Of a stretch of DNA of 64,000 nucleotides, positions 45,432-57,644 are shown one piece after another. Location of the stretch: assembly GCA_010015675.1 (NCBI GenBank), contig ML976977.1:946374-1010373 (forward strand). The letters are read 5' to 3'. The DNA is from Byssothecium circinans. Lineage: Eukaryota; Ascomycota; Dothideomycetes; Pleosporales; Massarinaceae. A model generated the notes under the pieces. The model saw only the letters and a list, made by a program, of their open reading frames with translations. It had not been told where the DNA came from and did not search any database. The translations under genes were made by a program, and so were the position numbers. Each line of letters starts with the position of its first letter. The stretch's first letter is position 1.

Positions 45432-46989
45432 ATGGCCTCCACGGTCGCGATCCAGGACGAGATCGCGGTCCTAGAGAAGAACATTGCGGAGCTGCAAGCG
45501 CAATTAGTGGATGCGAAAGCACGGCTACAGAAACAGCAATGGGAAGGCCTGCAAGACAAAACCGCCCACCCTTTGTCACGCGAAGAGCAGATGAGTCTCA
45601 TCAAGGTCAACTTGAAGGAGGTGTTGAACCCGGAGATCATGGACCAGGTTCTGGACAAGGGCGAAGGGCCATTGAAGATTTACTGGGGCACTGCTACGAC
45701 AGGGAGGCCGCATTGTGGATATGTATGATCTTTCTTGTTTCCCCTCCAAGTACCCAGGAGGAAGTGGTTATAAATACGAAGGGATTGATGTAGAAATGAT
45801 AGTGCTGATATTATGTCCAGTTCGTACCTATTCTCAAAATTGCGCAATTCCTCCGCGCAGGCTGCCACGTCAAAATCCTCCTCGCCGATATCCACGGCTT
45901 CCTCGACAACTTGAAAGCGCCGATCGAGCTCGTCAAGCACCGCGCAGAATACTACCGCTTCGTCATCACTTCCCTCCTGAAAGCCGTAAACGTTCCCATC
46001 AACAAGCTCGAATTCGTCCTCGGCTCGGATTTTGAACTCAAGCCAGACTACATGATGGACGTGCTACGGCTAGCGAGCATAACGAGCGAACACGACGCGA
46101 AGAAAGCGGGCGCCGAGGTGGTGAAGCAGACGGAGAACGCGCCTTTGTCAGGGTTACTGTATCCGCTTATGCAGGCACTAGATGAGCAGTATCTAGGTGT
46201 CGATGTACAGTTTGGCGGCGTGGATCAGAGGAAGATTTTCGCGCTGGCGAAAGACGTATTGCCGAAGATCGGATACAAGGAGCGCGCGCATCTGATGAAT
46301 CCCATGGTGCCTGGGCTGCAGGGAGGCAAGATGAGCGCGAGTGATCCCGACTCGAAAATCGACGTGCTAGACACGGCAGAAGCGGTCAAGAAGAAGTTGA
46401 AGAAGGCTTTTGCACCGCCGAAACAGGTCGAGGAGAACGGCGTGTTGAGTTTCGTAGAGTACGTTCTACTCCCTGCCGGCGAACTGAAACACGGGACGCC
46501 GAAATTTGTTGTCGAGAGGAGAGATGCAGAGCCCCTGGTCTACACGGATATCAAGCAGATGCAGCAAGACTACCTCGACGATATTGTAAGTCCTGTCCTT
46601 CCCTTCCCCACCCCTCTCAATCGAAAAACAAATTAAATGAAACCACGCAACTAACTCATCCCCAGCTCTCCCCCCAAACCCTCAAACCCGCTGTAACAGA
46701 AGCCCTCATCCAACTCCTCGCCCCCGTCCAAGCGGAATTCCAAGCAAACCCCACCTGGCAAGACGTCGAGCAGAAAGCCTACCCGCCACCCCCAGCACCA
46801 CCGAAAAAGGAAAAGAAGAAGAAGGATAAGGGGTCGGGATACCCCGGCGGCGGCGTCGCGAAGAAGGCTGCTTCTGCTGTGGAGGTTAAGCCTGATGGGC
46901 ATGTTGAGGGCGAGGGGAAGGGAGTTGTAGATGTGGGTGTTGAGGGGGGCGTTAAAGCGGTTGAGAAGTTGGGGTTGGTGGAGAAATGA
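45432..46989 (+). CDS. TYS1: Tyrosyl-tRNA synthetase, cytosolic
   Basis: Exons 45432-45722, 45821-46585 and 46666-46989 give 459 residues. The class I core is of the archaeal/eukaryotic type: TGRPHCGYF as the HIGH-equivalent at about 90-98, LADIHGFLDNLKAP, QVDQRK-like text (here GGVDQRKIF) that recognises tyrosine, and the KMSAS signature at 267-271. An N-terminal extension of about 45 residues is strongly heptad-like (EIAVLEKNIAELQAQL), predicting a coiled coil. The C-terminal extension is Lys/Pro-rich (KKEKKKKDKG) and then acidic, probably a flexible RNA-binding tail. It charges tRNA-Tyr in the cytosol and is expected to be essential. It is convergent with the glucosyltransferase gene. Confidence 0.95.
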
Positions 46990-47377
46990 GATGAGGGGTC
47001 TGAGGAGGCGGTGGGTGGGGGGCAAGGGAGGTGGTTGTGCTGGAGGGGAGTAGTCAGGGGAAGGGGATATACCAAGCATACCTTGTGCAGCGATGCATAT
47101 GATGTCCATAGATATTTGGGTAGTTCAGCTTGCAACGACCAAAAAGGAAAGGATAGAAATATGACATAGTCCTTCGAAGAAAAGACAAGTCGACACGAAA
47201 TCTCTCCATAGCCCACACGATGATATGTACTGCACGTTGCAGATTGCATACTATACATCCATACCCCACTAACTTCTATACCCAGGCGATGGCAACACGC
47301 GAAAAAATAATTCACCCAACAGGAAAACGCCATCCACACCAGCACCACTTGTTCACCCAACCCACCATGCAAAAACT
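46990..47377. other. Intergenic region between convergent genes
   Basis: Shared 3' flank of the tyrosyl-tRNA synthetase and the glucosyltransferase. No gene is seen. Confidence 0.45.
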
Positions 47378-50300
47378 CTACAACTCATCTCTAACATGCT
47401 CCTTCCCCTTCTCCTTTCCCTGCTCCTGCTCCTTTCCCTGCTCCTGCTCCTTTCCCTGCTCCTGCTCCTTTCCCTGCTCCTGCTCCTNNNNNNNNNNCTC
47501 CTTTCCCTGCTCCTGCTCCTTTCCCTGCTCCTGCTCCTTTCCCTGCTCCTGCTCCTTTCCCTGCTCCTGCTCCTGTTCCTTCTCCTTCTCCCTCAGCTTC
47601 TCCTCCCTCTCCTTAACCTGCTCCAACTCCTGAATCCCCACCACGCCCTCCTCCGCCCCACCCTCCCTCTCCCTAACCCTCCTCGCCAACGCCGCAACCT
47701 CCTCATCATAAACATTCCACTCTGGAACTTGCCTCCTCGCCCTCTCGAGCTTCGGCTCCTTCGTCTGCGGATTATTACACAAATCAATCGTCTTGGCATC
47801 CTTCAAGCTCTCGTCGCTGCACCACGTCTCACACCACAGCCATTCCTGGGGCAGGCTCTTGATCTCGAGGTTGAACTGCATGTTGTTTGGCAGGTCCTGG
47901 TCGAGGTTGGAGAGGGAATTCGGGTCCGCGGACAGCGAGTGGTATTGTTGGCGCAGACGGTCGCCGGCGGCGAGGGCGCGGAAGCGCACGAGGTCGACGA
48001 CGTAGAGGGCGCTGATGTGGTAGGGACGGCCCCGGAGGAAGTTGGCCCAGTATCCTGTTTTCCAGAAGCGGAATCCTTCCATGGAGGTGCGCGAGTCGCA
48101 CATGGGTGTGAAGCCGTAGGGCGCGCCTTCGAGGTCGAACGTTACGAGATCGTACATGTCCGTTCGTACAATTTGGTCTGCATCTACGAAGATGACCTTG
48201 TCGAGATCGAGCGGGAATAATACGTCGAGGAATAGGATCTTGTAGCCCCAGATCTCGCGCTGCTTTTCGGATTGTTGGCGCAGCCAGTGCGGCCACTTGT
48301 ACGTGACCATTTCATAGGAGAAGTTGTACTCAGCTGCCATGTGTGGGAGGAAAGATTTGAATGAGGGCGAGAGGAACTGTTCTATGAACCAGAATTTGAC
48401 TGTGTGGGTGGTGTGTTTTGTGACGCTAAGCATCATGATGTTGAGCATGCGTTCGTAGAGATGGCCCGAGGCGACGGAGAAGATGTTGATGTCGGCTTGA
48501 GTGCAGGATGCGGCGGTGGATTTTCCGGAGAAGAGTGCGGCGCCCTTCTTCAGGACTTTTTCGCTGTTGATGTTGAGACCTAAGTTTTTGAATAGGCTGT
48601 TTACTTTCTGGGTCCCTTTGCCCACGAGTTCGGACGCGAGAGATTCGTCGGGTGCGAGCACATCGGCGAGTTCTTGGCCAGGGTTGCGAGATAGGCGTGG
48701 GAAGAGTGTGGTGCCTTGAAAGGACATGAGGACAATCTCGCTGGTTTCGTCGCCGGGGACGGGTGCCCAGCCCAAACCACCTGCACTGTCGAGTGTAAAG
48801 ACTTCCTGGCTGCGGCCGCTCTTGAGGTGGATGTTGTAGAAACCTGGGTTGGCTTTGAATTGGAAGTAGCCTAGGTTAGCCATGATGATGGTATCGGCGA
48901 AATGAGGGTCTTTCTCTGTAGCAAGGACAACTTCGGCACCGCGAGGGGGTTGGCCACCGTTAGTAGTGTCGCGAGAGTGACCTTCAATGAGAATGCTTTC
49001 CAGACCATAGATGGCGTCGATGTTCGCTCCTATGGGGAGAGAGCTGAGCTTGATGTTGTCGAGATCGTGGATCGACTCTTCCGGGGCGACAAGCCAGGCT
49101 GGGGGGACGTCCATGGCGAGGTTTAGAAGAGCTTCCCTTGGAATGCCGGAGAAGTGGGCTTTGAGACTATCAACGGATCCATCAGCGGTAAAAGTAGGCT
49201 TGGAGTCGAGGAGGTAGCGGTAGAAGCGCTTAACAGGTAGTTCTTGTAGCATGGTTTTGGGGTTCAGGAATAACGTCAGATGAACACCGTCCATGTCCGA
49301 CAGAGTCTTTAAAATTGGTACCCATCGCTGGGCGAGTTCTGTACCGGGGTCGATTGAGGCTACGATCTGGAACGTCGCAGTGTTGCTGTCCCCCTTGGTA
49401 ATAGTGGTATGTGTCTGGTTCCACTTCTTAAAATAATCAACTCTGAGTGTCGAAGCAGATTCGTAGAAGCCTTCAGGAACGTCCGAGATCGATGAAAGTG
49501 CGACCAAAGATTGGATCTTGGCAACGTCATATGGCGATGCGATCTTCCCCGCAAGCTTTAGAGCCTCGAGTGCCTGATTCAAGGGCTGGATACGCTTGTT
49601 CGTCTCGTAAGTGACCAGCATCTCGACTTCATCTTTGGAGAAGATCTTGTTCGTGGGGATCGGGCCAACGAATCGACCGTTGACCAGAATTCCTTGCTGT
49701 CCAGGCTGAAGACCAAAGGCTCCGTATATCGGTCCAGCAGTAGCCCAGAATGCTGCTGAGCTAGCGGTTTTCGGGGACGGGGCGAGCTCTTGGCCCAAAA
49801 TATCCAGCAGCTGTTCACTACCGAGCTTGTGGCCAGACTTCACATACGTCTCCAGTACATTCTCGGAGACACTGGCTTGCTGAGCATCTGCTTGTGGGTT
49901 ATGTACAAGCACAATCTCGACATTGGGATTTTCCTCACGATATTGAGCGACAGACTTGAGCAGCGCCAATCCAGACTCAGAATCAAAGTCCGCGAAGACG
50001 GTGATATGTGCCCACTCGGCTTTGTTTGCAGACTCTGCGGGCTCCACACGGGGCATTTTCCCGAACACCTCTCCATGCGCCTCTTCAAATTCTGCCATGT
50101 TGATGAGAGTGATGTTCTTCTCGTCCTCGGGGATGATGAGCGGAGCGCGCTTTGCCATAGCCTGAAAGAGGAAGAATTTCGGCACCCAGGTATCCTCTTT
50201 GAATGCCTTCTCGAAGACACCCCTCTGTATCTGCTGGAGATCCATTGAAACTCGCTGACTCAACATGCCAAGCCAATTTTCGGTCTTTGCAATGGGAACT

Positions 50301-52254
50301 CCGTTGACGAACAGCGGGGCGTTGGGTTCATTGGCTTCGAGACGGTTGAGGTACTTCTTGGCTCCTTCAACACGATTTTCAATCTCCTCAGACTTGAGTA
50401 CATCGGTAAGGGCGAGAGCCTCGCGGTCTGCCAGAAGTTCAAGACCTTCAATAGCGGATGCGAAGATCGACTTGTCGGCGTGTTCGAGCTTCTTACCCTC
50501 AAGGCTCTGTACTTTCAGTCAGTGAAGTGAGTCAAACTATGGGGTGACATAGACTGACAGCTGTGAGATACTTGGTTACGGCAGGCAAACCATACCTGTC
50601 AAGCAGGTAGTACACGATTTTTGCCTGCTCAGTGGCACCTGTAGTTCTGGTGCTAGGAACAAGACCCCATCGAAGCGGGATACCGCGTTGCATAATACTA
50701 AGAGCAGTCTCTACGACCGAGCTAACATCCTCCCCTGAAGAGAAGTCGATCGGTAAAATAGCGTTGTGGATGTCACGGCGGACAGAGGGCAGTGAACCTG
50801 GGTAGGTCCTTTGCAGTAGCTACGTTAAATTAGTATATCAGATTGATCGAACTGAAACGAAGACTTACAGCTTGCAGTGTAGTAGGCCAACTCTCATACA
50901 TCTCATCCTTCTCGATATCGTTCAACCAAACGATAACGTTCCCACCCTCAATGTCATCCCTGAAATCATATCGCTGCGGTTCGGCCTCGCTTTGAGTCTC
51001 CGTGATAGCCGATTGCGATAGAAGAGATATAGCATCAGGTCCAGAGAGCCCCTGGCTACGCACACCCTTGATCAACTTCCGCTCGCGACGCAAGTGCTCC
51101 AACAGCGCAAACGGATTGATGTCGCGCATGGGGATCTGCACGCCGTTGATCCAGAAAATGCTGCTACCAGCTTGGTAATACCCGGGAATCTGCTCAATGT
51201 TCCATTCCTGCTCCTTGATGAACTCCTCGGAAGCATTGTGCGCGACAATAGTCGACGAGTATTTGGGAAAGTCTTGAATGAGTTTGAGAAGCGTCTCCAT
51301 CGGGTTTTCACTCTTCATGACGAAGCTAGCAGCCTTGACACTGAGATCAGTGATATCGTCCTTGGACAGCGGCTTGAGATCCGACACCTCTTCATCATGT
51401 AGCTCGGTATCTAGAGGTTTTTGCGCCGCAATCTTCTCGCCCTGTTCTGCCTGTCTGTCATCGATGACGATATAGTCTGTCCTTTTCAATTGCAGGCTTA
51501 CACCGTATCCGTTAACGATTAGCGGTGACGTCTGCGTATGCGATGAAGGCTTATGTCGGACACGGTACGACGTCTTTCCCGCCTCGGCCGTCTTGCGCAG
51601 CGTCCTGTGAAACTCGGCGAACGAAGGGGATGTAATGTCCGCATAGAGGATCGAGGGTAGCGCGTGCGAGCTATTTCCTAGTATCTTGTCGAACGGTAGC
51701 TCATTTGTCCGTTCGCCCTTGATGCTCCCATGACTTTCGTTCAACTCTGGGTCGCAATACTGTTTTCCACTGAATGCGACCCACGTCTCGCAGCCCACAC
51801 CCTGCTCTGTTTGTAACGATGGCTCCACCGACGTGTTGTAGAATTGGTAGTGCGCCTCTATACGTGGGGCAGCCGAGCGCACGGAAAGCGCGAACTCGAA
51901 CGAGGCAAGGGTTGCGGGGTCCGTGATGTAACCGTCCGTCTTGAGGAGGCTCACGAAGGAGGTGAAGAGCTGTTCGTCGGTTTTGGCATTGAGAAAGTAG
52001 CCGTCTGCTATGCGATCGAGGAGTGGGAAGTACGCGGTCGAATTCTCTTCAACGGCAGTCTCTCTATTCTTACATGAGTATTAACATACGTATGATGGAA
52101 ATACAACTTACAATAATTCTACTAGATATGGCGCAGAGCTGAATGAAGCTCGAAGGGCGACATTAATGCTCGGCCCAGCGAGTGCGCCGAGGTGCGAGAA
52201 TGCGCTGAGTAGCGCAAGATTCCGTGCACTCAGCAGGGGGGAAAACACCCGCAT
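47378..52254 (-). CDS. UDP-glucose:glycoprotein glucosyltransferase
   Basis: Exons 52254-52112, 52063-50869, 50819-50559 and 50506-47378 give about 1575 residues, counting unknown codons. The third intron uses a GTCAGT donor with a CACTGAC branch and keeps frame. The N-terminus is a signal peptide (MRVFSPLLSARNLALLSA). The large luminal folding-sensor region (thioredoxin-like domains) runs to about residue 1180. The C-terminal GT24 catalytic domain includes TVKFWFIEQFLSP, WGYKILFLDVLFP and the DAD metal motif near residue 1308 (VIFVDADQIVRTDMYDL). The enzyme re-glucosylates misfolded N-glycoproteins for calnexin-cycle quality control. The tail has a six-residue EQEQGK repeat and ends HVRDEL, a KDEL-like ER retrieval signal. 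An assembly gap lies in the repeat. Confidence 0.95.
47411..47569 (+). repeat. Coding minisatellite, 18-bp unit, within the glucosyltransferase C-terminus
   Basis: Four exact CTCCTTTCCCTGCTCCTG units lie at 47411-47482 and four more at 47498-47569, separated by 5 bases plus a 10-base N run. On the coding strand each unit encodes EQEQGK. The true copy number is unknown. Confidence 0.95.
47488..47497. other. Assembly gap (10 N)
   Basis: Ten undetermined bases inside the 18-bp repeat. The bases between flanking units (5 plus 10) are a multiple of three, so the frame happens to hold, but the real length is not known. Confidence 0.98.
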
Positions 52255-52685
52255 CGTGACCGCTAGATAGAAGTCGGGGTTTACCTAGGGTTTTTGGAAG
52301 GCTTCAATTGAAGTTGCGGTGGGCGAGATATCAGCTTCAATATCTGAAGGAAGATGCAACGTATAGCATTCCGCCCCTGCGTATGTGGATGTTCAACCGC
52401 TCATCAATGCAGCTGCAAAAGTTCGCTAGAAGAAGCATGCGCTTTTTTATGTAAGATGATAGTTTGTGGAGGCAACAAGTCCTTGAAAAAGCCGTTTGCT
52501 TATGAGCAGTCGTCAAATGTAGGTTTCTTGAAATCGAAATCTGGCTCGTGCGCCACATGTGGCGGGGCAGTTGTGGCACCTCCGACCGACCACGCGGGGT
52601 GAAGATCTCATTCACTTCACTTCAAACCAGCAAACGTTAAGGAAGTTGGTGACATTCTGTACTTCATATCTAGACACACTAACTA
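52255..52685. other. Intergenic region
   Basis: Promoter of the glucosyltransferase and 3' flank of the P450 gene. An ORF at 52354-52602 lacks any domain signal. Confidence 0.45.
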
Positions 52686-54732
52686 TCAAAAGTCGAACTT
52701 GAACCGCTCTTCGCCCCTCTTGACCAAACGAATGGGGATAGCTCCTCCTCTTAACTGCAGAGTAATGATACTCCCCATCTTCGTCGTCAACAGATGTTGT
52801 GCCCTGTCCGTAGCCTTCTGCCATACCGCTTTCCTCTCCTCTCCGCCAAATGGCATCTTTGCAACCTCCTCGTCACTCGCCCAATCATCAACCGCAAGCT
52901 CGACACTGTACTGTGTAAAGATGACGGCAAAAGCGGCAAGCAACTCGACTTGCGCGAATCTCCGGCCAATGCAAGACCTAAATCCGTCGCTGAAGGGGAT
53001 GTAGGATCCTTTAACGGGCTTGAACAGTGCGGATGAGGTGTCTTCTCCTGATGGGCCGCGCAGCTCCTCGTCATCATATGCGATGTCGACGAAGGAATCT
53101 GAAGGCTTGGTGTCAATAAGCCAGCGCTCTGGACGGAATCGGTTCGGGTCGCTGAGGCGATGGTTTCGCTCTTCTTCCGTTCCGGGACCGGGCCAGTATT
53201 TTGGATTACGATGGATAGCACAGTTGAGCCATATATGCACATCACCCGGCATAGTATACTGTTCCCCATTCATGGTAAGCGGCTGCGGGCGTCCCGGTGC
53301 CGTTGATTTGGGAATATTCACAATCGGCTGTAGCAATCTAAGCGTCTCATTCATGACTGCCGCGGGCATGGCGCTGAACAGTTTCGGGAAATCTTCGTCA
53401 TATTTCCATTGCTCAAGCGGGCGTCCTTGGATGATTTTGTCGATGTCTTGTTGAAGACGCTTCTGCGAAGCCCAATGCATAGCGAGATATATGAGCGAGT
53501 AGTGTAGGGCATTAGCGGTGGTTTCGTGGCCGGCAAGCATGAGTACGAAGGCATTGCCTAGAATATCCGATTTCTGGACCGTCGTCTGTTTGTCATCAAG
53601 AATGCCGCTGGTGCGGATGAGTGCTTGGAATAGGTCCATGCCGGCGAATTTGTGGTCGAGAGCCGCTTGTGACTTCTTGATTTCGTAGATTTCATCCATG
53701 TATTTGCCCCATTCATCATAGGCAGTGCCGGTCGTGCGGTGAGCTTTGATAGGGGATTTTTCTGCTCAAGTCAGTTTTGTTCGAGATGGGTTTGATGAAT
53801 CATCAATCTTCAAGTTCGGAGATGGGCGGAGCCTTACTGAGATACTTGGGCGGGCCTATCATGGTGTACATGATGTTGTGAAGCAACTCGCTGAGTGCTT
53901 GTCGATAGCCCATCTCGTGACCTGGCGGCACTTGCGATCCCATCAAGACCGAATCTTCGTTGGGCTTCTCCGTCGTCTTCGGATTTTCGTCGTTCTCTTC
54001 GTGTGGCCAAGTTACGCGAATGTTGAATCCAGCACCGCTGATGATATACATGGCCCATCTCATGGTATCACTCGCCACATCCAAGTTCTTGTCATTGCTC
54101 TTTTCCTTTTGAGACCAAAGTCGAAGAAGTGACTGCGTGTTGTGTAGAGTCTCTGCGAACACCAATTCATTGTTGCGCTCACCAAAGCTAGGGGCTGTCA
54201 TCTTCCTATGCATCCGCCAGTCGGAACCTTCGGTTGAGACTACGTTCTTGCCAAAGATGTCCAGCCGATGGTACATCTCCAAAGGCTTTGGAAAGTCACT
54301 TCTCCTTGACGTGATTTGCGTGACGACCTCTGCGTCAGCAACAAAAGCACAGATCTTTGTTGGTGAAGCGCAGAGGAAGACGTCCGAACCTAGCTTCTCA
54401 TACGGCCAATACCCAAGCCTGTAACCCCATTCCGGATCCAGCAAACTAAAGCAAGGGATTAATCAATGACTGAGGATGGCTTTGAAGAAAAAGGCGACCT
54501 ACTCCATCCATAACCCCTGCAAAGACGTAGGCAGAAACCGACGCAACAGCGGCGTCCATATGAAGTACGTGGACAGCCAGTAAATACTGAACACATTTAC
54601 AGGCATGACGACAACAGGCAACCCCGAGCTTTTTGCAATAGCAACATTTCGTTTGAGGCCACGGCACACGGCGAAGACAATGTATACAACGATGGGGGCG
54701 AGGGCGCTCAGGAAAAGTGACAAGAGGGCCAT
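52686..54732 (-). CDS. Cytochrome P450 monooxygenase
   Basis: Exons 54732-54503, 54445-53838 and 53761-52686 give 637 residues, long for a P450. An N-terminal membrane anchor (MALLSLFLSALAPIVVYIVF) is followed by a second hydrophobic stretch. The core has the oxygen-binding I-helix AGHETT at 356-361, the ExxR pair (Glu418, Arg421), a PERW-type motif (FRPERW) and the heme loop FSDGFRSCIG with Cys543 as the axial ligand. Two acidic inserts (around residues 210-230 and 500-525) account for the extra length. It is anchored in the ER membrane and needs a CPR partner. No backbone synthase lies nearby, so a secondary-metabolite cluster is not indicated. The CYP family cannot be assigned by eye. Confidence 0.92.
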
Positions 54733-57644
54733 GGTGGATGGTAAATACCCCGCTCCTTCCTACCAGGACGCTACGGTCTATGGCAGCCGTGAGGTATGGA
54801 GAAGAAAGTGTTAGATTTCGGGCAAATGCACTGATGCACGATGGTGATAGTGTGTACTGTAGTGGTGCTGGGTGTTGGCTTCGGCGACAGAGGAGGAGGT
54901 GGTGATGAGGTCAAAACGGAAGGCTACCGCTTGCATCATTGGTGTTTCAAGCGTCACGGTAACATGCCGGTAACCTCTCTTCCGTCCCAAGATGCACATG
55001 TGTCTTCGTCCATGGTCAGGCTGAGAAGTCGTCGCTTTTCGGCTTTGCGAAACTCTTGTGCTCTTCTCTTTACAAACGACGATATCGCACAAGATGGTTA
55101 TCTACGGCGAGACTGAGACTTGAGTGGGGCAGGGGCTGCCCAGGTGGGCTAGTGTGCACGTGATGCATGCTTACGTGTTCCAGTTGACCGGAGGTGCTGC
55201 ATGCGGTCGAGCTGTCATTTTTTCACTTTCTTCCATAAAATAATGAAAAGCAAGGCAGACCGTCTTGTCACACCGGACCCATCGGGGGAAAAAATCTTCC
55301 ACCATTTACAATCTGATACGACACCAACGTACCCTTTCACCGACAGATGAGAAGTCCCGAGGTACAAATGTCATTTCCGAACCTTCAACGGCCTCGACGT
55401 TACACGATCGTGTTTCTACTGTGTATGCAGCGATGGAATCGCTGTTTGACCGCTAATTAGCCGCTCGAACCGTTTTACCTCGATTCTTTCTTCAATATAA
55501 CGAGGGGCGCTGGTCAGAGCAAGTCATGGTACAGTACACTCCGGCAATTGGTAAGTTCCGTACGCACCACGGCCTGGTAACTCCTCGTGGCACTGGGCAC
55601 GTCGGCGTCCACGTGGGAGTCCCTTTATCGTGAAGCAGCCAGGGCTTCACCGCTAATGCGGTCTAACGGAGACAAACGAAAAACCGTCGATATCTGATAC
55701 CTACTGCTTAGTGCTCACGACGACATGATTGTCTCGTCTGCTTCTCCCCGCGTTTGCCGTCCCACTGCAGCTGCAGAGTGCCGACCTATCTGGGAGGATT
55801 ACCATGAGGGACATGGCTCGTCCTTTTCGGGCGCGTCTTCTGCGCAGCTGACCAGTTTGCGGCAGCACTGCTTTGGCCAGGTCTGCCCGGTCGGAATGGA
55901 GTGCATGCATGCAGCACATCGCTCGCTTCAACGGTGCGCGAAACTGTGCTTCCGAACTGTACAGTGCGACATTTATCTACGGACTGTGCGAGTGGTATCA
56001 TCTTGACTCGACCAACAGCACGAATAATGACATAACGTGGGCTGTTTTGGCGAGCACCTGGCCGGCCATTCTGCGGCGATACACAGGAAGTGGCCGGGTA
56101 CGACAGCCACAGACAGCCACGGGTGGGAGAGCGGAATCACACCGCCGTGGCCTCTCCAGGGCTTGCATCTTGCTGATTTTTGCACATTTCATCTCATCCC
56201 ATCACATCCTCCCGCAACAGCTGCCCAATATGCTGATCTCGGGCAACGTGCTGTCAGCGTCGTGTACCGTGGTACCTGTACCTACTGTATGATAATTGTA
56301 CAGAGTATGCGTCGACGAAACACGCCGGTTCAAGAGGGCACGATGGTTGCTTCACTTTTGTTAGCTCATCTCATCTAGCCCGTCACAGCGGCGGAGAAGC
56401 GCGCACTTCGTGGCCGGCCATCAAGCTGTTGTGCCCTGGTGCCTGTCGATGGTGCGTTACCCAGATGAGGAAGACCAGTTGACCATTTGACCAACCAGTA
56501 ATCAATCGATGTGAGCAGGATCTAGGATCGAGGAATGTGATCTGGGCGTATTTCAATCCCTCCCACGTGTGTCTGTACTGTACCTACTTCGTATTCCATT
56601 AGGTAAGCAGGTATTGCTGCTATTCAGCTGTATTTTGAAAAGCGCTGGCTACGTATCTGCTTGGCAGAACTCAGTACTCGGTATCGAATTCCCAATTGCC
56701 CACACCCCTACAAAGGGCAGATAGCAGGATCGCGGTGAAAGCGTTTGATAGAGCAGGATGCGCCGGGTTATTGCTGCATGCACAGCACAGCGCACCCTCA
56801 GAGGGCTGCCTTTCCAGCTCTGCGGGCCTGGGTTCGATGGCTGGTCGACGAGGCGTCGTGTCAAGCGATTCTCATTTCTCCACATGCACATGGGCTGGGC
56901 TCAAGCTCCCACGTCCCCTTCTCTCCAACTCTATCTAGTCTCTTGAGTCTTGGTCGCTACTCAGGTCAGGTTGCAAACTTTCACCTGCCTCTGCCAGTGA
57001 CACCCCCGTCCGGCCAGCTCTACCCAAACACGCGTCCAGGGCCCCCGCTGCCGTCTCGCTTGGCTCCTCTCGCCCTCTCTCTCGCTCTCGCTCCCGCTCC
57101 CTCGCCCTCTCCACCTCCGACGCTCAGACGCCCCGACGCCCGACGCTCAGACGCTCAGACGCCCTTCTCGAGCTCTGCGCACGGTCCGCATCAGCGTCGC
57201 GACAAACGTCCACGCATTCGACGCCCCTCCCCTCCCCTCCCCTTCCCCTCCCAGCAACCTCTTTGGCTGCCTTATCTGCATCCAGTCCTGTCCCCGGCTC
57301 CATGGTAAGGCCGCGGTCGGTGTACGCTTTCCTCGCGCGGCTTGACCTCCTCCCGCCATTTGCATCGCATCGTATCGCATCCATCTCCCCGCAGCCACGG
57401 CCCTACGAAACCTTTCGTCAGGTGCTCTGCTTGTCGTCTGCCCTGCGACACTTGTCAAACTCTTTTCCCTCTCAGTGATGCCGCGGATTGGCTCGCCATC
57501 TTCTCCGCCCAACTCACCGCTGACGTGCTTCTGAATTGCGTCCTCAGTCATTGTTCCCTGCCGAGACCCTTTCCGCTTGATATAGCAATAGCCCAGTGAC
57601 GGAACCGAAGCCGCATGGCCTGAGCTGACCCGTCTGATAAAAGG
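54733..57644. other. Long intergenic region with presumed long leader of the Zn2Cys6 regulator
   Basis: About 2.9 kb without a supported gene. The right part (56900-57300) has pyrimidine- and GACGC-rich low-complexity sequence (a CAGACGC-type tandem at about 57120-57165 and CCCCT tracts at about 57225-57255). A candidate 5'-UTR intron runs from GTAAGG at 57305 to AG at 57643 with a CTGAC branch near the end. Confidence 0.45.

Noticed and set aside
47396..48220. Leu-rich forward ORF over the glucosyltransferase tail
   Set aside because: It is the antisense reading of the EQEQGK minisatellite; the reverse frame is a clear GT24 enzyme.
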